45,501 nt of DNA from NCBI GenBank assembly GCA_012519905.1, contig JAAYPG010000145.1, positions 1-45,501 of the forward strand, read 5' to 3'. Source of the DNA: Clostridiales bacterium (GTDB taxonomy: Bacteria > Bacillota > Clostridia > Lachnospirales > Lachnospiraceae). A program made the position numbers and the translations under genes. Below the pieces are notes generated by a model, which saw only the letters and a program-made list of their open reading frames with translations, had not been told where the DNA came from and did not search any database. Of this stretch, positions 9,852 to 18,905 are shown in pieces; the stretch's first letter is position 1; each line of letters starts with the position of its first letter.

Positions 9852-10793
9852 CTAAGACAAGGATTGTAGGGCGGATACAGTCTCCTTAAGGGAAGCCATA
9901 TCCTCTACCTGATAGCAACCAAGTCCACGGTCAATCTTCTTTACAAAGCCCGATAAGGTCCTTCCTGGTCCAAGCTCTACAAAGTGCCTAACACCATCCT
10001 CTATCATTCTCCGGATTGACTGTTCCCAGAGCACACTATTCATTACCTGTTTATAAAGTAGGCCCTTAACCTCATCTACACTATGAATATAATCAGCGGT
10101 TACATTGCTGATTACAGGTAGCTTTAGGCTACCCAGGGTCAGATTATCTAGTTCTTTCTTTAAATTATCAGCCGCTGGGGCAAGCATGGAGGTATGAAAG
10201 GGAGCACTTACAGCTAGATAGACAGACCTTTTAGCTCCTAGCCTCTTGGCTATCTCTGCAGCCTTCTCCACAGCCTTTACCTCGCCCCCAATAACAATCT
10301 GACCGGGACAGTTGTAATTGGCAGCTTCCACAATGCCATATTCTTTAGCTTCCTCACATGCCTCTCTTATCTTATCTTCAGAAAGACCAAGAATTGCACA
10401 CATTGTTCCCTTTCCTTCAGCCACCGCCTCCTGCATGAACCTACCACGCTTTTGTACCAAAGGTATAACCTGAGATAAGGTAAATACGCCGCTGATTGTA
10501 AGGGATGTATATTCTCCTAGACTTAATCCTGCCGTTACATTAGGAAAAATTTCATATCTTGATAGAGCATAATAGGCAGCTATGGACGTGGCTAGGATGG
10601 CTGGCTGTGTATATTCAGTACGACTAAGCTCATCCTTACTTCCCTCAAAAATTATATCTGAAAGCTTAATTTTCAATCTCTCATCAGTCTCATCAAATAT
10701 TCTTTTACATTCAGTAAAGTTATTATAAAACTCCTTACCCATTCCAATATATTGGGATCCTTGGCCGGGAAAGAGAAAGGCAATCTTCTCCAT
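9852..10793 (-). CDS. fabD: Malonyl-CoA:ACP transacylase
   Basis: 313 aa. Transfers malonyl from CoA to ACP. The N-terminal FPGQGSQYIGMG, the nucleophile elbow GLSLGEY (Ser91), the arginine-containing QKRGRFMQEA and the catalytic His in SAPFHTSM (about 201) are intact. The C terminus has the usual VELGPGRTLSGFVKKI. AAGGAGGTTGCT precedes the ATG. Located between fabK and fabG in the operon. Confidence 0.96.
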   Translation of the reverse strand: MEKIAFLFPGQGSQYIGMGKEFYNNFTECKRIFDETDERLKIKLSDIIFEGSKDELSRTEYTQPAILATSIAAYYALSRYEIFPNVTAGLSLGEYTSLTISGVFTLSQVIPLVQKRGRFMQEAVAEGKGTMCAILGLSEDKIREACEEAKEYGIVEAANYNCPGQIVIGGEVKAVEKAAEIAKRLGAKRSVYLAVSAPFHTSMLAPAADNLKKELDNLTLGSLKLPVISNVTADYIHSVDEVKGLLYKQVMNSVLWEQSIRRMIEDGVRHFVELGPGRTLSGFVKKIDRGLGCYQVEDMASLKETVSALQSLS

Positions 10794-10864
10794 AGCAACC
10801 TCCTTCCATTTATTTTTTATTTATATACTGCTTTAGATATTTATAAGTCCTATACTTAAGCAAT

Positions 10865-11800
10865 CTACTTATTTCTATTTGCAGAAAGCAAGTTATTAGT
10901 CTGTGTCATTATTTCATCTATTATTTCCTTACAGCTTTGCTCCTTGTCTACAATAGCTGCTATCTGGCCTGCCATGATGCTACCATTATCCATATCCCCT
11001 TCTAGTACGGCTCTGGCCAGGGCCCCCGCTCCAAGCTTCTCATATTCCTCCAAAGGGGCCATCGAAAGGTCAAGCTCATTGAAGCGTCTGCTAAGCTTAT
11101 TCTTTATGACCCTGACTGGATGTCCGGTTCGCCTACCTGTAACGACTGTATCTATATCCTTAGCCTTCAAAATCTTACTCTTGTAATTTTCATGTATCGT
11201 ACATTCATATGCAGTAAGAAAACGGGTTCCTATCTGTACTGCATCAGCACCAAGCATAAGAGCCGCTGCCATTCCTCTACCGTCTGCTATACCTCCGGCA
11301 GCTATGACAGGAACATCCACTGCATCAACTATCTGCGGGACCAAAACCATAGTGGTTAACTCTCCCACATGTCCACCAGCCTCTGTACCCTCCGCAATTA
11401 CCGCATCAGCCCCACTTCTTACCATTCTCTTTGCAATTGCTACTGAGGGCACAACAGGTATAACTTTTATATTGTGAGCCTTCCACATATCCATATGTTT
11501 TCCAGGTGTACCTGCTCCGGTAGTAACCACCTTAATACCTTCCTCGCACACCATCTTAGCCATCTCATCAGCATGAGGACTTAATAGCATAATATTAACA
11601 CCAATTGGTTTAGTAGTAATTTTTTTTGCTTTTTGAACCTCACTACGAATCACTTCAACAGGTGCTGTACCTCCTGCTATAATCCCTAGTCCTCCAGCCT
11701 CAGATACGGCTGCTGCCAAGGATGCATTTGCAATCCATGCCATTGCCCCCTGGAATATGGGATATTCTATTCCTAACATCTCACATATTTGTGATTTCAT
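10865..11800 (-). CDS. fabK: Enoyl-ACP reductase FabK (FMN-dependent)
   Basis: 311 aa. A TIM-barrel flavoprotein of the nitronate monooxygenase superfamily that reduces enoyl-ACP; it replaces FabI in many Firmicutes. Visible marks are the N-terminal IEYPIFQGAMAWIA, EGTEAGGHVG with the conserved His (about 141), and the FMN-binding IAAGGIADGRG and GADAVQIGTRF. Assignment as FabK rather than another nitronate monooxygenase rests on its place in the fab operon, immediately after acpP. The ORF track starts at a GTG three codons earlier; AGGAG sits about 8 nt before the ATG chosen here. Confidence 0.93.
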   Translation of the reverse strand: MKSQICEMLGIEYPIFQGAMAWIANASLAAAVSEAGGLGIIAGGTAPVEVIRSEVQKAKKITTKPIGVNIMLLSPHADEMAKMVCEEGIKVVTTGAGTPGKHMDMWKAHNIKVIPVVPSVAIAKRMVRSGADAVIAEGTEAGGHVGELTTMVLVPQIVDAVDVPVIAAGGIADGRGMAAALMLGADAVQIGTRFLTAYECTIHENYKSKILKAKDIDTVVTGRRTGHPVRVIKNKLSRRFNELDLSMAPLEEYEKLGAGALARAVLEGDMDNGSIMAGQIAAIVDKEQSCKEIIDEIMTQTNNLLSANRNK

Positions 11801-11847
11801 CGCTCCCACTCCTGTCTATAACCTATCCTATAATCTGTAAAGTCCAA

Positions 11848-12081
11848 CTATGCTTCTTTTCTCTTCTCAAGATAGGCTTCTATATCACCTATTGTATTAA
11901 TGTTCTCCGTATCCTCTGTAGGAATTTCAATACCGAACTCCTCCTCAAGACTCATTATTACTTGGAATAAATCCAGGGAATCCGCACCCAAGTCATCCTT
12001 TAATGAAGTCTCAGGCTTAAGAGCAGCAAGCTCTACTCCTAATTGTTCTGCTACAACCTCTTTTACTTTGTTTAAATCCAT
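11848..12081 (-). CDS. acpP: Acyl carrier protein
   Basis: 77 aa acidic helical protein that carries acyl chains on phosphopantetheine. The attachment serine is Ser35 in GADSLDLFQVIM, followed by the helix-2 EEEFGIEIP motif. The ORF track includes six extra codons (MKEDLN); those overlap a clear GAAGGAGG ribosome binding site, and the second Met (MDLNKVKEVV) has the right spacing and matches normal ACP length. Located between fabH and fabK. Confidence 0.96.
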   Translation of the reverse strand: MDLNKVKEVVAEQLGVELAALKPETSLKDDLGADSLDLFQVIMSLEEEFGIEIPTEDTENINTIGDIEAYLEKRKEA

Positions 12082-12112
12082 GTTTAAATCCTCCTTCATA
12101 TTTTAATATATC

Positions 12113-13141
12113 TTATCTCCACTCTAGCAATATAGAACCACTTGTCATTCCACCACCAAAGCCTACCAAAATCAACCTATCCCCCTGCTTTAATTCACCA
12201 GTAGCTACTAATTCATCTAGTGCTATTCCTATACTTGCCGCAGAGGTGTTACCATAGCGGTCCAGATTCATATAGAACCGTTCAAGAGGTACTTTACAGA
12301 ACTTTGAAGCCTGTTCAATTATTCTTTGGTTGGCTTGATGGGGTATTATATATGCTATATCATCTATTGATAATCCTGCCTTCTTGAGTATATTATTGAT
12401 ATTATCTGTTATAGTTCTGACAGCATATTTAAAGACCTCCTGCCCAATCATTTCTATCTTGGGTAGCCTATATAGATCTTTCTTGGGCATCCCTTGCATC
12501 TCTATCTCCGTTGGCTGAAAATGACTGGGAGACTTAACATATGGGTTTTGCAAGGGTATGGCAGAACAGGTCAAAAGATTACTCTTACTACCATCTGCCT
12601 CAAGCCTAGATGCTAGAAGCACCCCGCCTTTATCAGTTTTAGACATTACTACCGCCCCTGCTCCATCTCCAAACAGCACACAGGATGAACGATCCTCCCA
12701 ATCCAAAATTCTAGATAAGGTTTCAGAACCTATTACCAGGACATTCTCATACATACCACTCTTAATAAATTGCTCAGCTGTTACCATACCATATATCATT
12801 CCGGTACATGCAGCTGTCAAATCAAAGGCCGCTGAATTCACTGCTCCAATTCTCTCCTGTACTATGCATGCACAGGACGGCATAAAGTAATCTGGAGTGA
12901 TTGTTGTACATATGATTAAATCTATATCCTCTGGCTTAAGGCCCGCCTCTACTACAGCTCTTTTTCCTGCCTCATAAGCCAAATCCGAGGTACTTATACC
13001 TGTTGAAACCCTCCTTTCACGAATTCCCGTTCTGGTCCTAATCCATTCATCACTGGTATCAACTAATTCGCTTAAATCATCATTGGTCATTATATGCTCC
13101 GGCAGATATCTACCGGTACCTATGATAGCTACATGGCTCAT
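12113..13141 (-). CDS. fabH: 3-oxoacyl-ACP synthase III
   Basis: 342 aa thiolase-fold enzyme that condenses an acyl-CoA primer with malonyl-ACP to start each chain. Catalytic residues are Cys112 (DLTAACTGM), a His in YIIPHQANQRI (about 267) and an Asn in RYGNTSAAS (about 297). TRTGIRERR near residue 37 and the C-terminal GFGGGMTSGSILLEW are typical. AGGAGGGCACCAAG precedes the ATG. First biosynthetic gene after fabT. Confidence 0.97.
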   Translation of the reverse strand: MSHVAIIGTGRYLPEHIMTNDDLSELVDTSDEWIRTRTGIRERRVSTGISTSDLAYEAGKRAVVEAGLKPEDIDLIICTTITPDYFMPSCACIVQERIGAVNSAAFDLTAACTGMIYGMVTAEQFIKSGMYENVLVIGSETLSRILDWEDRSSCVLFGDGAGAVVMSKTDKGGVLLASRLEADGSKSNLLTCSAIPLQNPYVKSPSHFQPTEIEMQGMPKKDLYRLPKIEMIGQEVFKYAVRTITDNINNILKKAGLSIDDIAYIIPHQANQRIIEQASKFCKVPLERFYMNLDRYGNTSAASIGIALDELVATGELKQGDRLILVGFGGGMTSGSILLEWR

Positions 13142-13156
13142 CTTGGTGCCCTCCTA

Positions 13157-13627
13157 TCAGCTCTTATTACTTTTATTATCTGAAGTCATGTAGATATCCT
13201 TCAGATGTTTATTCAACTTCCGGAGTGCTGAAAGTAATATCTCCTCCTCGTCCTGGTTAAAGTCTTCCATAACTTCCTTTACCATATCCATATGAAACTT
13301 CTCATGAATACGGTAAGCAAGCTTTCCCCTATTTGTGAGACTGACATTTACTATTCTTCGATCAATATCACTTCTGGAACGTTCTACATACCCCTTTTTT
13401 ATTAGCTTATCAATGGCTGTAGTCAAAGTACCCATTGTAATATCCAGCTTTGAGGCTATCTCAGACATGGTCCTTGAACCATATAGCCCAACTGCCTCTA
13501 TAGTATGGATTTCTGTTATAGAAAGATCCTTAAATGCACCACTCTTAATCGAATATTCCTCAATATGGGTTATGTCATCATAGATTTCTACCAGAATTCT
13601 ATTGATCTCTAAAAATTTGTCCTTCAC
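13157..13627 (-). CDS. fabT: MarR-family regulator FabT
   Basis: 156 aa winged-helix protein. The helix-turn-helix lies around SEIASKLDITMGTLTTAIDKL (about 79-98) with a wing segment RSRSDIDRRIVNVSLT. In streptococci FabT represses the fab operon when loaded with acyl-ACP; the same position (first gene, directly before fabH) and a matching operator on the promoter support the name. The start is a GTG with AGGAG 7 nt upstream. The gene would be autoregulated. Only 15 nt separate it from fabH. Confidence 0.88.
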   Translation of the reverse strand: MKDKFLEINRILVEIYDDITHIEEYSIKSGAFKDLSITEIHTIEAVGLYGSRTMSEIASKLDITMGTLTTAIDKLIKKGYVERSRSDIDRRIVNVSLTNRGKLAYRIHEKFHMDMVKEVMEDFNQDEEEILLSALRKLNKHLKDIYMTSDNKSNKS

Positions 13628-13690
13628 TAAATCACTCCTAATTATTTATCCTAGCTTAACCCTGTAAGTTTTTTATATTTTGTAATTCAA

Positions 13691-13735
13691 ATAGTTTGAT
13701 AATCAAAATATATAATATAATATATACTATGTCAA
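13691..13735 (-). promoter_or_regulatory. fab operon promoter with FabT-like operator
   Basis: Reading the minus strand: TTGACA (13735-13730), a 17-nt spacer, then TATATT (13712-13707). Directly overlapping the last base of the -10 and running over the likely transcription start is the perfect palindrome TTTGATTATCAAA (13707-13695). From memory this agrees with the streptococcal FabT box (TTTGA-N3-TCAAA type). Binding here would block RNA polymerase, consistent with repression. Confidence 0.82.
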
Positions 13736-13751
13736 GTTTTATTTTTTGACA

Positions 13752-13795
13752 ATAAAAAAGTTATTTGGTAACCTTCAATCAGTTACTAAATAACT
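13752..13795 (-). terminator. Terminator after glnN
   Basis: A 14-bp stem (AGTTATTTAGTAAC/GTTACCAAATAACT with one mismatch that forms a G-U pair in RNA) with a 9-nt loop, followed on the minus strand by TTTTTTATTG. It separates glnN from the fab promoter. Confidence 0.78.
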
Positions 13796-13807
13796 CTTTA
13801 TAATTAT

Positions 13808-15916
13808 TTATAATTCATACAAGAGCTCCCCATATGAGGGAACTGGCCACAGCTCCTTATCTACTATGCACTCTAGAGCATCTATAGGCGTACGAAGTGC
13901 TATCATGGCAGGCCTGACCTTCTGATAGAAGAACTCAGCCTTCTCCTCTAATCTAGTCTTTGTTACAGCCTCGCTCACATATCTTTGAAGTATCTCCAAG
14001 GCAGTCTTAGTCTCAGATAATAATCTAGAAGCCTCTTTTAATAAATCCTTTTGTACATAAAGGTCAGCCTCAGGCATAGCATTTCTAACAGAATTAATAG
14101 TTTCAGCAAGAAGCTTGGTGTATTTTATGACAGCCGGGATATACTGAACGCTTGCCATCATAATCATAGTCTTAGCTTCTATGTTGATTGCTTTACAATA
14201 GGAATCATAGAGTACGTCCTTACGGGCATATAGCTCGGATTTTGATAAAACCTTATGCCTCTCGAATAAAGCTATTGCCTTATCTGTAACTAAGGCAGGT
14301 ATTGCCTCCACCATGGATTTTAGATTGGGAAGTCCCCTTCTTTCAGCTTCCTCTACCCATTCCTTTGTGTATCCGTTGCCATTAAATATAATTCGCTTAT
14401 GGTCTCTTATGGTTTTTCTTAATAGCTCATGAACTGCTAGATTAAAATCCTTAGCCTTCTCTAGCTCATCGGCCATATCACATAGCACATCAGCTACTAT
14501 GGTATTTATTACTGTGTTTGCCATCCCCACTGACATAGATGAGCCAACCATTCTAAATTCAAATTTATCTCCTGTAAAGGCAAAGGGCGATGTACGGTTC
14601 CTATCAGCCCCATCCTTAAATAACTCAGGAATTGAGTGGACCCCCATATTTATCCTTGCATAGTCTTCATTTCCTTTGGCTTCACCATTCTCCATTACCT
14701 GATTTAAAAGATCCTCAAGCTGGGAGCCCAAGAAAATTGATATAATCGCAGGAGGAGCCTCATCCTCCCCTAGTCTATGGTCATTCCCCGGATTTACAGC
14801 TGAAACCCTAAGGATATCTCCATAAAGATCTACAGCCTTGATTACAGCTGTTAGGAATAAGAGAAATTGTGTATTCTTATGGGGTGTTTTGCCCTGTTTT
14901 AATAAATTGACCCCTGTATCTGTTAATATAGACCAGTTATTATGCTTACCGGACCCATTAACCCCTGCAAATGGCTTCTCATGGAGTAAACAGGCTAGAT
15001 TATGGCGATTCGCAACTCGCTTCATACACTCCATAACTAACTGATTATGATCAGTTGCAATATTTGCAGTGGTATAAATCGGTGCCAATTCATGCTGTGC
15101 AGGAGCAGCCTCGTTATGCTGAGTCTTTGCAGTCACTCCCATCTTCCACAGCTCTAAATTCAACTCCTTCATAAATGAAGCGACTCGTTCCTTAATACAG
15201 CCAAAATAATGGTCCTCCATCTCCTGGCCCTTAGGTGGCATGGCTCCAAAAAGAGTTCTTCCTGAATATATTAAATCATCACGTTTAAGATATTTAGCCT
15301 TATCTACAAGAAAATACTCTTGCTCAGGCCCTACTGACGGACTTACATGGGTAACTTCAGTATTGCCAAATAACCTAAGTATACGAATTACCTGAGTGTT
15401 TAAAGCCTCCATGGACCTAAGAAGCGGTGTCTTCATATCCAAGGCTTCCCCTGTATAAGAGCAAAATGCAGTTGGAATACATAGGGTTACACCTAAAGCA
15501 TCCTCACGCAAAAAGGCTGGTGATGTACAATCCCAGGCAGTATAGCCTCTGGCCTCAAATGTAGCTCGAAGACCTCCTGATGGGAAAGAAGAAGCGTCGG
15601 GCTCTCCTTTAATAAGCTCCTTACCTGAAAACTCCATAATTATCTTACCATCAGATGTAGGGCTCAAAAAAGAATCATGCTTTTCAGCTGTAATACTTGT
15701 CATTGGCTGAAACCAATGGGTATAATGAGTAGCTCCATGCTCAATAGCCCAATCCTTCATGGCATTAGCTACCACCTCTGCAACACTAGGATCAAGCTCC
15801 TCACCATTCTCAATTGTTTTTCTAAGAGCCAAATAGATTTTCTTTGGCAACTTCTCAATCATTACAGCATCACTAAACACATCAATACCAAAAATATCAG
15901 TTAAACGTTCTGACAT
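13808..15916 (-). CDS. glnN: Type III glutamine synthetase
   Basis: 702 aa, the size of GSIII (about 700-730 aa) and far larger than GSI. It makes glutamine from glutamate, ammonia and ATP. Family marks are [10 protein letters not shown] (about 74), [21 protein letters not shown] (long conserved block, about 102), [31 protein letters not shown] and [17 protein letters not shown]. The ORF track starts eleven codons upstream; I use the Met before SERLTDIFG because GGGAGGAAGGCTT lies at the correct distance. It follows the DUF624 gene by 45 nt with no visible terminator, so the two may be co-transcribed. Confidence 0.95.
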   Translation of the reverse strand: MSERLTDIFGIDVFSDAVMIEKLPKKIYLALRKTIENGEELDPSVAEVVANAMKDWAIEHGATHYTHWFQPMTSITAEKHDSFLSPTSDGKIIMEFSGKELIKGEPDASSFPSGGLRATFEARGYTAWDCTSPAFLREDALGVTLCIPTAFCSYTGEALDMKTPLLRSMEALNTQVIRILRLFGNTEVTHVSPSVGPEQEYFLVDKAKYLKRDDLIYSGRTLFGAMPPKGQEMEDHYFGCIKERVASFMKELNLELWKMGVTAKTQHNEAAPAQHELAPIYTTANIATDHNQLVMECMKRVANRHNLACLLHEKPFAGVNGSGKHNNWSILTDTGVNLLKQGKTPHKNTQFLLFLTAVIKAVDLYGDILRVSAVNPGNDHRLGEDEAPPAIISIFLGSQLEDLLNQVMENGEAKGNEDYARINMGVHSIPELFKDGADRNRTSPFAFTGDKFEFRMVGSSMSVGMANTVINTIVADVLCDMADELEKAKDFNLAVHELLRKTIRDHKRIIFNGNGYTKEWVEEAERRGLPNLKSMVEAIPALVTDKAIALFERHKVLSKSELYARKDVLYDSYCKAINIEAKTMIMMASVQYIPAVIKYTKLLAETINSVRNAMPEADLYVQKDLLKEASRLLSETKTALEILQRYVSEAVTKTRLEEKAEFFYQKVRPAMIALRTPIDALECIVDKELWPVPSYGELLYEL

Positions 15917-15961
15917 AAGCCTTCCTCCCACCTTATCCATATAAATCATATACAGGATATT

Positions 15962-16621
15962 TTATTCCAGATACCATTCATCCTTTCCTGTCTCCTCAGC
16001 CGGTCCTTCAGATTCAGGCATGTATTTTTTAAATACCTTTTCTAACATTAGAGAATTAACAAACATGACGGCTGCCGGTGCAATTAAAATAAAAGGAAAA
16101 AAGAAATATATAATAACCACAGCTAATAGGTTAACTATAATCATAGGTATGGTAAAATGTATATGTCTCATTGACATAAAGACCGCTGCCTTAACTAGCT
16201 GCTTTACTGTCATATCAAATCTTGATAGTATAGGGAATACAAACATTGAAAATGCAACCACTAGGAATGTGATACCGATAAAGACACCCATTAGTAAGGA
16301 GCCCTTGGTACTATCCGGTTCTGTCAGTCCATAGGCATAGAATATGTCAAAGCCAAGAATAAAGAATATGATTGTAAGTATAACCCCCACTATAGCTCCG
16401 CGCTTAAAATTCAGCCTAAAGGACTTAAAAAACTCTCTGAACACATAGCCTCTTTCTCTTCGTATAGTCTTTACGACTGTGTAATATAATGCAGTGTTCG
16501 CAGGCCCAATTGTAATTATAGGTATACATATCAATATATAAGCAATACTTACTAGAAGCATATCGCATATTTTAGTTAATACCGTAAAGAGCGGATTGTC
16601 CAAGTTAAAAAAATTACCCAT
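15962..16621 (-). CDS. DUF624 (YesL-like) membrane protein
   Basis: 219 aa with about five hydrophobic segments (roughly 15-40, 75-100, 110-135, 150-175, 180-200). The N-terminal FFNLDNPLFTVLTKICDML and the LICIPIITIGPANTALYYTVVK segment are characteristic of DUF624/YesL proteins. These are often near carbohydrate-uptake genes, but here it precedes glnN, and its role is unknown. The ORF track start is 15 codons earlier; the Met of MGNFF follows AGGGAGACGAATA and is preferred. Confidence 0.85.
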   Translation of the reverse strand: MGNFFNLDNPLFTVLTKICDMLLVSIAYILICIPIITIGPANTALYYTVVKTIRRERGYVFREFFKSFRLNFKRGAIVGVILTIIFFILGFDIFYAYGLTEPDSTKGSLLMGVFIGITFLVVAFSMFVFPILSRFDMTVKQLVKAAVFMSMRHIHFTIPMIIVNLLAVVIIYFFFPFILIAPAAVMFVNSLMLEKVFKKYMPESEGPAEETGKDEWYLE

Positions 16622-16654
16622 TATTCGTCTCCCTTTTTCTTTTTTATTCAATTT

Positions 16655-16683
16655 ACTATAACACAAATTGTAATTTTATTAAA
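16655..16683 (-). promoter_or_regulatory. Candidate promoter of the DUF624-glnN unit
   Basis: TTTAAT (16683-16678), 17 nt, then TATAGT (16660-16655) preceded by TGT, i.e. an extended -10 (TGTTATAGT). Seen in sequence only. Confidence 0.45.
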
Positions 16684-16707
16684 GAGAAAAATAAATATAT
16701 CAACGAG

Positions 16708-16742
16708 AAATGCCCCTGCAAAGTAGACAGGGGACATTTTTT
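16708..16742 (-). terminator. Terminator after rubrerythrin, possibly bidirectional
   Basis: CCCCTG/CAGGGG stem with a 9-nt loop, extended by ATG/CAT. The minus-strand side carries AAAAAATG before and CATTTCTC after the stem; the T-run is stronger on the plus strand, where no gene is seen. Confidence 0.5.
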
Positions 16743-16762
16743 AGATGAATTTATTTATAGTA

Positions 16763-17356
16763 TTAGAAGCAATCATCAAGTAGCTGGAAGTAGGCCTGTG
16801 AATGTACGCATGCAGGACAAACATCTGGTGCGCTATCTCCTTCATGGACATAACCACAATTTAGGCATTTCCAAAATACCTTGCCATCCTTTTTAAAGAC
16901 TGTTCCATTTTTGATATTTTCTAAGAGCTTACGAAATCTCTCCTCATGATGCTTTTCAACTGATGCAATAAGCAAGAAGCGTTCTGCAATATCTTCAAAG
17001 CCCTCTTCTTTAGCAATCTTAGCAAAAGCAGGATAATCGACATCAGCCTCCTCATGCTCACCGTCTGCAGCTGATCTTAAATTAGCTTTGGTATCACCAT
17101 ATGCGAAGGGATATGTAGCATTGATATCAACTGGTGCAGGATTCTCGCCATCAAGATATTGTAGAGCCAGTTTCATAAATACCTTTGCATGCTCCTTCTC
17201 ATTCTCTGCGGTCTCCATGAATATGTTTTGTATCTGCTTATAACCTTCTTTACCTGCAACTGAAGCAAAATAGGTATATCTCATTCTAGCCTGAGACTCA
17301 CCCGCAAATGACTTCATAAGATTTTCCAACGTCTTTGTTCCACGCAAATTACCCAT
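16763..17356 (-). CDS. rbr: Rubrerythrin
   Basis: 197 aa non-haem iron protein that reduces hydrogen peroxide in anaerobes. The N-terminal ferritin-like domain carries the di-iron ligands in AGESQARMRY, TAENEKEHAKVF and ASVEKHHEERF, and the C-terminal rubredoxin-like domain has CLNCGYVHEG and CPACVHSQAYF, binding one iron by four Cys. AGGAGGTAACAT precedes the ATG. A TGGTATTAT extended -10 lies upstream; I could not find a convincing PerR box. Monocistronic, with a terminator downstream. Confidence 0.95.
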   Translation of the reverse strand: MGNLRGTKTLENLMKSFAGESQARMRYTYFASVAGKEGYKQIQNIFMETAENEKEHAKVFMKLALQYLDGENPAPVDINATYPFAYGDTKANLRSAADGEHEEADVDYPAFAKIAKEEGFEDIAERFLLIASVEKHHEERFRKLLENIKNGTVFKKDGKVFWKCLNCGYVHEGDSAPDVCPACVHSQAYFQLLDDCF

Positions 17357-17500
17357 ATGTTACCTCCTATTTCGTGTGATTTCCCATATATAATACCACA
17401 TGTTATATAATTTTTCCACAGAGCTTTAGCCGAAAGGCGTTCTCTAAGTGGGTTCGAAAGCAAATCAGTGCAGAAATAGCTTGTAGCCTACTTGACTGTA

Positions 17501-18742
17501 TTAGGATAATGAATGTATGAAAAGCCCGCTTCTAAGCTTCGGTTCAAACCATGTAGACTTTGGAGGCATAAGCTTTCCTGCATCCGATACCTCAAATAAC
17601 TCAGTTATGGATGTTGGATACATTGAAAAAGCCACACGCATATCATCAGCTGCCCGCCTTTCAAGTTCCTTAAGCCCTCTTATTCCCCCTATAAAGTCAA
17701 TTCTATCATCAACTCTCGGATCCTTAATACCTAAGATGGGTTCTAGAAGGTAGTTTTGCAAAATAGACACATCTAAGGACTCCACAGGATCATTCACAGC
17801 TCTTAAAGCCTCCTTGGCCCTAAGCTGGTACCAGCATCCATCTAAAAACATTCCATAGGTGGCCTTCTCCTTTGGCATATAGGGTGATTTTCCTTCCTCT
17901 GATACATCAAAATTCACCTTTACCCTATCTATGAACTCCTCCTTGCTTAATCCATTTAAATCCTTAACGGCACGGTTATAGGGTAAAATCATAAGCTGAT
18001 CATGGGGAAATAGGACTGAAAGAAAATAGTTAAATTTCTCATCTCCACTATATCCAGGATTCTCATCCCTTCTTTTTAGCCCTACCTTGACTGCAGAAGC
18101 AGACCTATGATGCCCATCTGCTATATATATTTCCTTCACCTGGGAGAATGCATCCCTTATAGTTGTAACCTTATCAAGGTCCGATATTCTCCACACATGA
18201 TGTCCTATCCCATCAGAAGAAGTAAAGTAATAAAGTGCCTCCTCCTTCTTAGTTTCCTCTATAACTCTATTAATTTCCTTTATGGAACGATATGCAAGAA
18301 AAATTGGTCCTGTCTGAGCATCACAGACATCCACATGGCGTATCCTGTCCTGCTCCTTATCTTCCCTGGTATTCTCATGTTTTTTTATAACATTATTGAG
18401 GTAATCATCTATAGAAGCACAGGCCACAAGCCCGGTCTGGGAACGACCTTCCATTACCAACTCATATACATAATAACATTCTTCCTTGTCTACTACAAAG
18501 TTACCTTCCCGAATCATTTCCTGCAGAAGATCTCTGGCTTTAGCATAAACTTTGTCATCATAGGTATCCACCTCGTCACCAAAGTTTGTCTCAGCTCGAT
18601 CTATTCTCAAAAAGGACAAAGGTTCCCTTTCTATTTCCTTCTTGGCTTCCTCACGATTATATACATCATAGGGCAGCGCCGCTATTCTATGGGCAACTGA
18701 CCTTTCAGGTCTTGTACAGATAAATGGTTTTACTACTGCCAT
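17501..18742 (-). CDS. DUF1015 (COG4198) family protein with a DGHHR motif
   Basis: 413 aa, cytoplasmic. The N terminus VVKPFICTRPERSVAHRIAALPYDVYN and the DGHHRSASA motif (about residue 205) are typical of DUF1015. DGHHR is also found in archaeal ParB-like serine kinase (SerK), and the position corresponds to the phosphate-binding motif of the ParB/sulfiredoxin superfamily; this is my comparison from memory. The gene lies just downstream of serC-serA but has its own promoter after the serA terminator. A role in serine or phosphoserine metabolism is an inference. The ORF track start is seven codons earlier; GAGGAGG supports the Met chosen here. Confidence 0.85.
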   Translation of the reverse strand: MAVVKPFICTRPERSVAHRIAALPYDVYNREEAKKEIEREPLSFLRIDRAETNFGDEVDTYDDKVYAKARDLLQEMIREGNFVVDKEECYYVYELVMEGRSQTGLVACASIDDYLNNVIKKHENTREDKEQDRIRHVDVCDAQTGPIFLAYRSIKEINRVIEETKKEEALYYFTSSDGIGHHVWRISDLDKVTTIRDAFSQVKEIYIADGHHRSASAVKVGLKRRDENPGYSGDEKFNYFLSVLFPHDQLMILPYNRAVKDLNGLSKEEFIDRVKVNFDVSEEGKSPYMPKEKATYGMFLDGCWYQLRAKEALRAVNDPVESLDVSILQNYLLEPILGIKDPRVDDRIDFIGGIRGLKELERRAADDMRVAFSMYPTSITELFEVSDAGKLMPPKSTWFEPKLRSGLFIHSLS

Positions 18743-18784
18743 ATCATTACCTCCTCTTGTCATAAAAACGTTATATATTTTAGT

Positions 18785-18814
18785 ATCATAATAATTGTAT
18801 CATTTATATGTCAA
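18785..18814 (-). promoter_or_regulatory. Promoter of the DUF1015 gene
   Basis: TTGACA (18814-18809), an 18-nt spacer and TATGAT (18790-18785), about 42 nt before the start codon. It lies after the serA terminator, so the gene can be transcribed separately. Confidence 0.65.
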
Positions 18815-18844
18815 CAACTAGATTGTTTCTACCATCTTCTTTAG

Positions 18845-18890
18845 AAAAAAGATGTCCCATAATAATATCATTATGCTGACATCCTTTTTC
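18845..18890 (-). terminator. Terminator after serA
   Basis: On the minus strand GATGTC...GACATC with an inner CATAAT/ATTATG pairing, followed by TTTTTTCTAA. Confidence 0.68.
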
Positions 18891-18905
18891 ACTATATTTT
18901 ATTAA

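Noticed and set aside
17357-17500. PerR box upstream of rubrerythrin
   Set aside because: The AT-rich sequence has only partial similarity to the inverted repeat and would be over-interpretation.
18107-18700. 197-aa plus-strand ORF opposite the DUF1015 gene
   Set aside because: Its hydrophobic look comes from the reverse complement of charged codons; no ribosome site or family match.
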